This document shows positions 10,335 through 26,100 of a DNA stretch of 64,000 nucleotides, piece after piece (position 1 is the first letter of the stretch; every line of letters starts with the position of its first letter). The translations under genes and the position numbers were made by a program. Source of the stretch: Paramarasmius palmivorus (taxonomy: Eukaryota > Basidiomycota > Agaricomycetes > Agaricales > Marasmiaceae). Location: the NCBI GenBank assembly GCA_037176845.1, contig JAYKXP010000004.1, positions 186,001 to 250,000 on the forward strand, written 5' to 3'. The notes beneath the pieces are model-generated. The model saw nothing but the letters and a program-made list of their open reading frames with translations. It did not search any database and was not told the origin of the DNA.

Positions 10335-11395
10335 ATGGCCTCCATTGCATCCCAAATCATTCTTCATCCCACTGTCAACCAGTCCCTTAAATACAGTGCA
10401 ACCACTCTTGGACGTGACAAGGTATGTATTTCCACTCGCGTGCAGGCCTCAAGCTGGTGCTAATTACCCCATATTTCGCTTAAAGGCATACAGGGCAATC
10501 CAGTACTTTGCTCGTTTCTACACTTGGTATCTGCTTTCTCGGGGTGAAAAGGATGTTGCTGCTCGATGGAATGCATTGAAAACCCACCTTGCTACTGCAA
10601 GAAAACGTGCGGCTCGTTGGTCATTTCCGATATGAAACGATGCTGAATCTGCCTCTAGTTATGCGATTGGGGAAGCCCATGGAACATCTACAAGCTGCTT
10701 TGAAAGCCTGTCTATCTCAGTCTACTCCTGTAGAGCAAATCACAACTATTGGTCGTCAACTGGGATACTTTGGATATCTCTCGCTCGATGCGGTCGTATG
10801 GGTATGTCCGCATTCTTTTCGTTGTTCCCTTCAGTCTCTTACGTCGGAAATAGGCCCACACCATCAAATTCCTCAACCTGTCGCCAGAAACCGCTACCAA
10901 AGTCGCCAAATTCTCCAACAGATTCTGGTTGGCTGGTATTCTTTTCAGTATAGTGAATGGAGCTGTCAAGGTAAAGTACCGTGGTTATAACTGCAAGATG
11001 TAGATTCAAGCGACACCCCGTAGAGCGTCAGACTTGCTTCCGAAGCCAAGAAGCTGCAAAGTGGATCTCAGGCTGAATTGAGCGAAAAGGCCGGACGAGA
11101 GACGCGTCTTAGTGCTATTGCTGCGTACGTTCCAATGTCAATATCTCACGCTAAGTCCGCTCAATCTGCAATGTAGGGCTCGCAACGCGACGCGCCAGCA
11201 GCTCACAATCGACATGCTGGACTTATGGATTCCAGCAACAAACATCGGACTGACCAACTTGAACGACGGAGTATTGGGCATTTTCGGGTAAGTCTCTGAT
11301 TGCATCGGTGTCTAGCAATACTAATGTTTCCGACAAGTCTTATCACGTCCCTCATAGCTGCGCAAGCTCAATGGGAAGCTGTCAATGGGAAGTAA
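10335..11395 (+). CDS. PEX11: PEX11 peroxisomal membrane elongation protein
   Basis: Peroxisome membrane protein that elongates and divides peroxisomes. The ATG at 10335 (aaccATGg) opens MASIASQIILHPTVNQSLKY. The first intron joins GRDK to AYRAIQYFARFYTWYLLSRG, the amphipathic helix region typical of PEX11. Another splice gives ATARKLMRLGKPMEHLQAAL, the best family signature. Then come GYFGYLSLDAVVW, AHTIKFLNL, FWLAGILFSIVNG and a C-terminal membrane-associated stretch, IPATNIGLTNLNDGVLGIFG, followed by LITSLIAAQAQWEAVNGK. Length is about 250 residues, normal for the family. About six introns. Confidence 0.93.
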
Positions 11396-11536
11396 GGAAC
11401 GGGAGCGACCCGGGAGGCAGTTGTCTAATAGCCTGTTATACTCTGAGTGACAGAATTGTATATTGTATATAGCTATACATACTTCATACAGCTTGAATAT
11501 ATCCTGCTTGAACATGCATGGATTAGCTGACTCAAG

Positions 11537-11924
11537 TTAACTAGCTTCTTCCAGGGCTTTGAGCTTCGCCTCTTGTTCCTGATTCCGCAACTTCAAATAT
11601 TCGGTGCGTGCGATTTCCATAGGTTCAGGGCCTGTGCTGTATTGCTTTCAGTGTTATTCGTCTCAGCGTACTCATTCGTACTCACTATTGGATTAGGCAC
11701 CCCTCCACTGCTCGTAAACTCTCTTTACATGCCCAAGCCGCTGAAACCAACCTTCCAGACATGCAATTGGCAAACTCTTGTAACCGGAGTCATTGAACAG
11801 CGTTCAACGTAGCACAATAATTCTCACCTTTTACGAGTGGATCACATTCCTTGAGAGCTCTAGCTTTGACAGTCTTGAGCAAACTGTCTTCTTCGCGTCT
11901 TGAGAGTGCAGAAAGGGAACTCAT
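11537..11924 (-). CDS. CMC1: CMC1, twin CX9C mitochondrial cytochrome c oxidase assembly factor
   Basis: Small three-exon gene (11828-11924, 11686-11776, 11537-11636; total 288 bases, 95 residues) recovered by splicing by eye. The protein has two CX9C motifs: CDPLVKEFANC, split by intron 1, and CKESLRAVEGC. This is the coiled-coil-helix-coiled-coil-helix fold imported by Mia40 into the intermembrane space. MSSLSALSRREEDSLLK and KARALKECDP match CMC1, which helps copper delivery and COX1 maturation. The C-terminus (GPEPMEIARTEYLKL..) also fits the family. The frame is open further upstream but only from a TTG, so the ATG at 11922-11924 is chosen. It is divergent from lipoyl synthase, 147 bases between starts. 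Confidence 0.88.
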
Positions 11925-11931
11925 GTCGGAT

Positions 11932-11945
11932 CTAACCCTAACCCC
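11932..11945 (-). repeat. Telomere-like TTAGGG pair in the CMC1 leader
   Basis: On the minus strand the bases read GGGGTTAGGGTTAG, two telomere-type units, ending seven bases before the CMC1 ATG and inside the CMC1/LIP5 divergent promoter. Such telo-box motifs bind Tbf1-type Myb proteins in some fungi. Function here is unproven. Confidence 0.4.
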
Positions 11946-12071
11946 AGTGCTCGTGCGGGACTCCGACTCTCCGAGGACGAAATTTGCCGGAATTGGGAAA
12001 TTATGCTCGACGGCGAACGGAGCGGAGCGCTGACTGAGCGTAAACTTGAAGCTTGAACCTCGACGGCGACC

Positions 12072-13548
12072 ATGGCCATGCAAGCAGCAACTCGGTTGGC
12101 ATTTCGCAAGTCTCTCGGTGCACGTCTTTTTGCTACCCCATCGACAAGTTCAACATCCAAAGGAACTGGATTCACCGACACATTAGCCAGTGGGCCTACT
12201 TTGGATGATTTCATTTCTGGTCAAGTTCCGGAACGTGTTGTGCTAGGCAATCCTCGGGGGTGAGTAGGGTAATATACTCGTGCATTGATAAAGAATCGTT
12301 GACTCTGGATTAGACCTCGACTTCCTTCATATCTCAAAACGTCTATTCCGTCTGGGAAATCTTTCAACAAGATTAAGAAGGACCTTCGAGGTCTAGGTCT
12401 ACATACAGTATGCGAAGAAGCGCGGTGTCCGAATATTGGAGACTGCTGGGGAGGTAAAGAGGGAGCTACTGAGGAAGAGGGCAAGAGGGCTGCCACAGCT
12501 ACTATCATGGTGTGTATCCTGATCCATATGTCTCTTAAAACCCACTGATTTTGAATAGTTAATGGGAGACACATGTACTCGTGGCTGCAGGTTCTGTTCT
12601 GTGAAAACGTCGAGAACTCCCCCGCCATTGGACCCTCATGAACCAGAAAACACCGCTGAGGCTATTAGTCGTTGGGGTTTGGGATACATAGTGCTCACAA
12701 ACGTTGACCGTGATGGTACGTATTTCTCCTACTATAGGCTCCTATAATATTAGCTCATTCCTGTCCACTTCAGATTTGGTAGACGGTGGTGCACACCACT
12801 TTGCTGAAACCATTTTAAAGATAAAGCAAAAGTTGGTTTTTATTCTAAATTCGCCCTGTTTTAACGTCTGATCTTGACCCCAGGGCACCTCACATTCTCG
12901 TTGAAGCGCTCACAGGCGATTTTGCTGGTAATATGGAGCACGTGTCCGTTGTAGCCAAGTCTGGGTTGGATGTATACGCCCACAACATTGAGACTGTCGA
13001 AGAGCTCACACCTTTCGTACGAGATCGTCGTGCGACTTTCCGAACGAGTCTAAAGGTGCTGGAACAAGCCAAAAAGGATGGTGTTAGAGTTACCAAAACA
13101 AGTATTATGCTCGGATTGGGCGAAAATCACGACCAAGTGCTCGACGCTTTGAAGGGTATGTCAGCCACATATATCACATTTTTTTTAGTCTTACTCCGTT
13201 CTACCAGAACTAAGGAAGAGTGACGTTGATGTCGTGACCTTTGGGCAATACATGCGTCCAACCAAACGACATATGAAGGTCGACCGATATGTTGAACCGG
13301 CCGAGTTCGATCGCTGGAAGGAGATTGCGGATGATCTTGGTTTCTTATACGTTGCGAGTGGTCCTTTGGTACGAAGTAGTTATAAGGTAAGTCGTTCAGC
13401 CATTGTGTCATCGTCGTTGACTCATTACGAACAGGCCGGCGAGTTTTTCATCGAAAACGTCTTGCGAGGGAAAGGAGCAGAGAAGAAGGTTCAACGGCTT
13501 ATGTCAACTCCATCGTCTATGGATGCAGTCGACAAGAGAATGTCATGA
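12072..13548 (+). CDS. LIP5: Mitochondrial lipoyl synthase
   Basis: Radical SAM enzyme that inserts two sulfurs into octanoyl-E2/H-protein to make lipoate. The N-terminus ([20 protein letters not shown]) is Arg-rich and lacks acidic residues, as expected for a mitochondrial presequence. The auxiliary 4Fe-4S cluster ligands are in [12 protein letters not shown] (CX4CX5C) after [11 protein letters not shown]. The radical SAM cluster is in [14 protein letters not shown] [16 protein letters not shown] (CX3CX2C). Other family blocks are [52 protein letters not shown] and [17 protein letters not shown]. The C-terminal [14 protein letters not shown] supplies the serine that ligates the auxiliary cluster. 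About six introns. Its substrate, the E2 subunit of pyruvate dehydrogenase, is encoded at 32981-34600. Confidence 0.97.
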
Positions 13549-13745
13549 ATCACTCACTACCACTATTCACTCCTTAATTCGGTCCATTAATCCCTACTTG
13601 CTGCAGCACATTATCTATAACATACCATATTTACAGTAGAAATGAACATACTGGAGTCTTAACTGCATAGTATTAGTACAACAAACAAGTCCTAGAGTAT
13701 GTATGTGCGATTTCTACATGGATGTGAACGAGAGAAAGAAGATTA

Positions 13746-19153
<5,408 letters not shown>

Positions 19154-19696
19154 TGTCTAGTAGAACAATCGGTCGACGTGTACACCGAAATTGAGATAAG
19201 TGCTGACTCGGATGTCACCCTCGTGCAATCAGGCACCGCCAGCGAAAAAAAAGAGTAGCCACTGGCCTTTCTGCCAGCGCTCCGAAATAGTAATATGTGG
19301 AGGTGAAGTTGAAAAGTGAGAAAGCAAGGGCAAAGATAGGGATGATGGGCGTTGAAAAAGAAGGGACACGGGGCGGAAGGTAAGGTGGGAAGAGGCTTGC
19401 GCGACGTAAAGTTATATCGAATGCATTCGTTTCTTGGTCGCCGAATTAGGAAGTCGTTAACTTGTAGGCAGATTCTCGCTTACATACCGCCATGTCATTC
19501 CGACCTCCATTCTCTTTTTTTGTCACTACATTTTATCACCTTAAAGGTCTTTTGCTCCAGTAAAAGCGTATATCCTTTCTACAATAAACCCTAGCTAAAC
19601 ATATCGAACAACACATTCAGACACTGCCTGCTTGCCGACGATTGCATCAGCGAGAAGTAACTACAGCAGATTACCTAAGTTCTCCCTGTCCATCGT
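19154..19696. other. Intergenic, 0.54 kb, INO80 promoter and fumarase 3' end
   Basis: Both flanking genes run on the minus strand, so this holds the INO80 5' region and the fumarase terminator. I see T-rich and purine-rich runs and one isolated AAACCCTAGC near 19583. A plus-strand open frame at 19352-19594 has no recognisable content. Confidence 0.5.
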
Positions 19697-21793
19697 TCAA
19701 TTTTCTGGATCTGGGTACAACATCAATTCTGGTCGAACTTTCTGGTCGAATTCCTCGGGAGTCAGCAGTCCAAGGGCCACAGTTGCTTCCTTGAGGGTAG
19801 TGCCTTCTTTGTGAGCCTTCTTAGCGCATTTGGCGACATCTGTCATTGTGAACACTGAGTGATCAACAAATGTCGGGAAATAGATGTCAACTTACTATCA
19901 TAACCCAAGTGGCTGTTCAGGATGGTAGCAAGCATGAGTGACTCATTGAGCAGCGTGGTGATACGTTTCTCATTGGCCTGAATGCCGACCACACAATTCT
20001 TGGTAAAGGACCGCGAGCCTCCAAAAAAGATGAGATTCATTCGTAGGAGATACGCGAGTTGCCAACGCACCATCAGCCAGTAGGCGAATGCTTTGCAGCA
20101 CGTTTTTGATGATGACAGGTTTGAAGACATTTAACTGGTCGACGCTATTGAGTGCCCTAAAACCACCGTGTTCTGTCTTGGACATACCTCAAATTGACCA
20201 CTTGCCCCAGCTACGCTCACTGTGGTTTGGTTACCCATGACTTGTGCGGCAACCATGGTGAGAGCCTCGCATTGGGTGGGGTTAACTTTACCAGGCATGA
20301 TGCTGCTTCCTGGTTCGTTCTCCGGTAAACTTAGCTCACCCAATCCGCAACGAGGTCCAGATCCGAGATATCGAATATCATTGGCAATCTTCATAAGGGA
20401 GCAGGCAACCACGTTGAGAGCACCATGAGCCTCCACAAGGGCATCGTGAGCTGCAAGGGCCTCAAACTTTCCAAGCAATCAGATAGTGCCAACTATCATT
20501 ATGTAATTCGACGAACCTTGTTCGGTGCAGTTTGGAATTCGAGCCCAGTCAGTTTGGAAATCTCCGCGGCAACCTTGACATCGAAGCCTTTCTTGGTGTT
20601 CAAACCCTGGAATATATGTTAGAAGAGTATTAAATAGTGCGTAGAAAGCGGCTCACAGTTCCGACCGCCGTTCCACCCTGTGCCAAAAGGCTCAGCCGAG
20701 GAAGTGTTGCTTTGACCCGCTCGATACCATTGGTGACTTGTTGTACATATCCGCTAAACTCTTGACCCAAAGTTAACGGAGTTGCATCCTAGAAACGAAA
20801 GGTTTCCAGTCTCCGATTGGGTGGAATGGTATTGCACAAACCTGGAGGTGGGTACGGCCAATCTTAATAATGTGGTCGAATTGCTTTGATTTGGCTTCAA
20901 GTGCATCTCTTAGCTCCGTCAAAGCCGGAAGGAGGGAATGATGAATTTCGGTCACCGCTGCGACGTGCATTGCAGTTGGGAATCTGCCAGATTCGATTGA
21001 ACATGGGTAAGTGAAGAGACGTCTCGTATGACCTACGTATCATTGCTACTCTGGCTCATGTTGACGTGGTCATTGGGATGAACAGGCTTCTTGGAGCCCA
21101 GCTCTCCGCCAAGAATCTCGATGGCGCGGTTGGAGATAACCTGTTTCGAAGCTTCAGCCTATTCTTAGTATGAGTAGCAAATGCGGCGATACCTCATTCA
21201 TGTTCATGTTACTCTGGGTTCCACTACCAGTCTGGAATACGACTAGCGGAAAGTGGTCCATGAGTTTCCCAGAGATGACCTGCAGGGTTCGACGTCATTC
21301 CTCTTTTAGGGGATAGGAGAACTGCGGGGCACGAACATCGTCAGCTGCCTGCTGAATGGCAGCACCAATCTTTGGATCCATTCCATACGAAATGTTGACG
21401 ATAGATGCAGCTTTCTTGAGTGTAGCGAAAGCTTTGATTAGTGGAGGCGGAAGGCGCTCAGCAGGGCCACCAATATCAAAGTTCTGCAATGAACTAGTAG
21501 TTCCACATACAAATAAGACACAATCATGGAACACTAAGAAACCCGAAACGTACCGCTGTGTCTGCGCTCCCCAATAGCGGTCTGCAGGGACTTGCAAGTC
21601 TCCAAAAGTATCACGTTCAACTCTGAATTTTTGAGAAGCCTAGGGGTTACTTGAGTTATATGAGCGATCGGTACATCGTTTCACAGACCTGGGCCATAGT
21701 GGTGCTGAAATAGCGGGTGCTAGGAGGAAGTACTGAGACTCTTCCGCGGGATAGCAGGTACTTTATATCCTTGTCAATCACGTGTAACTGCAT
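19697..21793 (-). CDS. FUM1: Fumarate hydratase, class II (mitochondrial/cytosolic)
   Basis: TCA-cycle enzyme converting fumarate to malate; class II, iron-independent homotetramer. Minus-strand exons read [73 protein letters not shown], and the class II catalytic signature [19 protein letters not shown] (near 20270-20320). The tail is [19 protein letters not shown] ending at the stop at 19697-19699. About ten introns. The frame opens at an ATG at 21793 and reads through [19 protein letters not shown], an Arg/Ser-rich presequence-like stretch, to an internal in-frame ATG (MAQ) at 21697. Use of both would give mitochondrial and cytosolic forms, as known for fumarase elsewhere; here it is inference. 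The exact start is the least certain point. Confidence 0.92.
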
Positions 21794-22337
21794 TGGAGAA
21801 GACCAGACTGACCCTAGAACATTGTCGAATAGTTGCCATCGAAGTTATTAATTGAGAGAAGGAGTAGGGTAGACGGTCCACGTCAATGTACTATGTAGAT
21901 GGAGATTGAGAGCAAGATACTTTTGTTTATTTAGCAGTGACGGCGAAATGTAGTTTTTCCTTCCCGTAAACGCCCGCTTCAAGCGCAAAATACTAATTCC
22001 GCGCTACAGGCAGCAGGTAAAGATTGATAGGCGAATAGTGTATGTCATTCAATAACTCATTGGAAGCTGCTGGCTCAAAGTCCGCGCAAATAGCCTTGCT
22101 TTACTTCTCAATCTTCTCATGAACGTCAAATGATCTGGCAAGTGTACTGCTGTACGGTTGGATTTTGAGCGAAAGCGTACTTTCTAATACATTTCCTATT
22201 TGAGCCTCATACTCATGACATACACCACGGCTGTACGTGTCTTGGAAGCAAGGAAAGCATGTCTCAATAGTGGGTGCCCATACAGGTGTGCAAACATGAT
22301 GAATGTGGTAATAGAGTGGTAATGCTACAATGCAGAA
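21794..22337. other. Intergenic, 0.54 kb, fumarase promoter and eS28 3' end
   Basis: Both neighbours are on the minus strand. No gene, tRNA or long repeat is visible. A CACGTG palindrome (21779-21784) lies just right at the edge of the fumarase start. Confidence 0.5.
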
Positions 22338-22707
22338 TCACCGCAAGCGACTGGGTTGAAACGTATGAGTCCTCTGAAACGTTTCACAGACGCATAGTAC
22401 TCACCGAGCCTCACGCTCAGACTCGAGCAAAGCGAGAATGTCCTGCTCCCTCACGGGTCCCTTGACGTTTCGGATGATTGTTCGTGTGGTATCGTCCATG
22501 AACTCGACACGGACTTGGGTGACACCTCCACGAGAGCCTGTCCTCCCAAGGACCTATGCAACCGGTTTTGAGAAAGAGTTGTCTTCTATATTATAGCGTT
22601 CTAAAAACCTTGATAACTTTTGCCAGCTTAACAGGGGCTTTTGAGGAGTCCTGTGGGTAAGAGTCAATCAGAGCAGATCAGTAACAGCGGCTGAAGAAAC
22701 GCACCAT
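22338..22707 (-). CDS. RPS28: 40S ribosomal protein eS28 (S28), four-exon mini-gene
   Basis: Too fragmented to show as one open frame. Four coding exons were joined by eye: 22705-22707 (just the ATG), 22609-22650, 22405-22553 and 22338-22350, total 207 bases and 68 residues, the normal size of eS28. The protein reads [51 protein letters not shown], then [17 protein letters not shown]. The last 13-base exon supplies the conserved C-terminal RRLR and stop. eS28 lies near the mRNA exit channel of the 40S head. Donors are GTGCGT, GTTTTT (unusual) and GTGAGT. It is divergent from the DHX29-like helicase gene, with 442 bases between starts. Confidence 0.93.
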
Positions 22708-23149
22708 ATTGACGTTGTTTTGGAGGCAGACGACGAGGAAAGTGTTTTTGCTGATGTGCGTGACCAACGTGTATAAGCCACCCAAATTAGAGTTTCAGTC
22801 CATCAATAACTTGAATCTCCGCTCTAAAAAATGAATCGGCCTTGTTCGGCAAACATGTGACTCGAAAGTTGTCACACTTGTTCCGCGTCCGGGCGAAGTA
22901 GGCGCCCAAAAATTCATTCATGCTCACATCTCATGCGCATATCCGAAATCTATCCCAAGCCCGACCTTTTCTCTTGACTTGTACTGTTCCTTATCTTAAT
23001 TCCTGCGCTCCTTCAAGAACTTTTCACGGCAACATATAAACCTCTTCGTGACGAACCTCTTTATCCTATAGATTCCATTAATTGATAAAGAAACCGAATC
23101 ACTGCACGAACTCGGAAGCGTCGTTTAGCCCAGGTGTGGTCCAGCTGGA
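22708..23149. promoter_or_regulatory. Divergent promoter region, eS28 / DHX29-like
   Basis: The 442 bases between divergent start codons hold no gene. There is a GC-rich patch near 22880-22910 and a CT-rich tract near 22965-23030, typical of fungal ribosomal-protein promoters. Confidence 0.45.
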
Positions 23150-26100
23150 ATGGCCAAGAAGAAGAAAACACAGATAAAGTCGCACGCTCGGGGCTTTGCT
23201 ACGACATCTGTGCCGAAGAAGGTTGTACCAGCGGAGGAAGCACAAACCCAAGCTGCAGTGGAAGAGCCCCAGCCTGAGCAATCAGCCGCCGCCGGGGAAG
23301 CCAAGGAGGATCTTCCATCCTCATCTGTTGAGAATGCGCCCGTGGAGGACGAATTCGATCCAGACAAGGTGGAGGAGCAGTCACTGCAAAATCTAGTAGA
23401 CAAACTTCAGGAAAAGACGGAGAAAGAGATCACGAGGTGAGTCATCACTTGAGTTTTCTGCAATCGGTCTCTTATCTGGCATACAGGGCAGTCAAAGTAC
23501 GTTGATTAATTATCTATTCGTATCGCGAGACTCAAAGGAAGTACAGGCCGTAGAACAGGACAGACGTTTCGCAAAATCACTTCCCAGCTTGCAATTGAAC
23601 TCCAAGCTATCTTCGCAGGTTCTGGAACTCGCACTTGAGCTTGAAATCCCCGCAAAGAGAGCTCTCGACGAATCAGAAGATAAGGTGATTGGGAAGTTAG
23701 CGATCACATATGGAGTTCTACGTCGATTAGGTTTTTCAGAAGACAGGGTACAGGAATGCCTCCGAGCAATCAATGGCATTGAACTTGATGAGGCATACGA
23801 TTGGGTAAATAATCAATATTCTACTGAGCGTCTTCTGACTGACAGTCTTTCAGTTGTACATGAAATGCTCAGAATCTGAACTCCTCGGACCCAGTATGTA
23901 ATCGTTACGCGTCCATTGCCAATGTGCGAATTCTTAACTCGTCCACAGGTGCTGAAGAAGCGCTACCACGCACACCAAGTACACTATCAGAGTTTAGCAC
24001 TCTGCCTCCGAGCACACCTAGAACCCCCCGTACACCTGCAGAGTTCCTCGCGCCCCCTTCACCTTCGCCTTCCCAAAAGCGCCGCAAGGATAAATCTCGT
24101 CTGGACGCCAATGCCCCCACTTTTGTGCCCTCCAAACTATATAGCGCGGTCCAATCTCCTACGGTTGTCGGTACTCCAGACGACACAGGCTCTCCAGCTT
24201 CGACCATTACCCCGGTTGAGAGTGAACTACCATCCGATTCGGAAGATAGCTCGCTGACTCATAATTACGTCCAAACACGAATGAAGATTGCAGATCTCAC
24301 TACTCATCGCCAAGTTGGCAACACGACGTCCGCTATTCAGTTGAAGGAACTGCAGGGAAAACTTCTTACTATTCAGCAGAACTACCTTTTCGACGAGGAA
24401 GAAGCTGAGACGGAATATCGAAGAGCTCGGGAGTCTGCCGATACCGAAATGCTCCGCGATCGGTTACGCGGCAAAATACCAGCGAACGAGCAATCTACGA
24501 AAAAACGGCCACCGCCTGTGCAGTTACCACCCTCAGAGGGTCCACCTTCGACACCTCCGACACCCGATGTATTTGATCAGGATGTAGAAGAAGAAGGGGG
24601 TATGCTTGGTCTCCTCGAAGAGATGCCAGCTACGGAATCGACCAATGATGGCAGGACAATTACCCTTCGTGACATGGCTCTCCCGAAACACTGGTCAGGT
24701 CGTACACCAAAGATTCTCTTGGCGGACACGATCAAGAAGGCGGACAAATACGCGATTGTTACTTACACTTTAATATCAGGTGAAAGTCGAGCGAGGAGAG
24801 CTACCGTCCGCGTTCGATGGGCTGGAAAGAAGTCAGACGAATGGTCTATGGAGGATGTCGCCTGTCCCGAAGAGAACCAAGCAGAGCAATTCATTGCCAC
24901 TGTGGCTCTACATGCACTCACTTACCCTGCCTCAGAAGGGTTTGCAGCAAGCAATCCTCGAGCCTCCACAGGACAAACATTCTTCCGCTTGCTTCCGCCG
25001 GTTTTCAGGGACTTGTGGGATGAGCTCAGTGATCAGCTGAAAAATAAGAATGATGAAATCAACCGCAAAGTCTGGTCGAGCCTTCGCTCCATTATTGAAG
25101 CGAAATCGGAGTTACAGGGAAAGGTATGCCAATCTTCCAGGCTGGCGGCAAATGCTCACCATCGAAGCAGAATATCACTGCAGACAGCAAGACTGCCGAC
25201 CAAGCGACTGCGTTTAAGAACAATCGCAATCGACATTATGGCAACAACTTGGGCGATGAACAAATCATTGCGGCTTTCCGGGCTCGTCAAAACTCTCCGG
25301 CATATCAAGAGATGTTGGTGAGTAGTGGCCCTGTGCCCTTTCATTGCAGGTGTTGAGTTTCTTCTTCAGAAACATCGAAACCTGTTACCCGTCGCTCGGT
25401 ATCGAGAGGAGATCATCGAAACCCTCGAGAACTCACAAGTCTTGGTCCTCAGCGGAGAAACTGGATGGTCAGTGTTGTACGTTTGATGCCACTGGCTAGA
25501 AACTGACTCGACGCAGCGGAAAATCGACACAGGTACCAACCTTCATCCTCGAAGACCAACTCTCTCGAGGCAAGCAATGCAAAATATATTGCACCGAACC
25601 TAGGCGTATATCTGCAATTTCTCTCGCGCAGCGTATGTATGGTCATCATATGGCAAGACCTATCACTCATTTCCATGCAGGTGTGTCTCGAGAGCTCGGA
25701 GAGCCCCCGAATGCTGTTGGTACCTCAAGCTCCTTGGTCGGATATTCCATTAGGCTAGAAAGCAACACCACGAAGAATACAAGGCTGGCCTTTGTTACAA
25801 ATGGAATCGCACTCCGCATGTTAGAAGGCGGAAGCGGCCAAGGAGGCCAAGGAACGGGCTTTAATGATATTACTGTGAGTACTGGCATCTCTCTCATTCC
25901 TCTACTGCTGACTCCGCGTACTTAGCATATTGTCATTGATGAGGTGCATATCCCTTGGCATTACATTTCTACGGCTTTCGTACTGACGAGATGCAGGTTC
26001 ACGAGCGAACGATCGAGTCGGACTTCTTGCTCATTGTCCTAAAGTCAATGCTTGTACAAAGACCTGACTTAAAGTACGTCTTAGATGCCATCTTTTCGCC

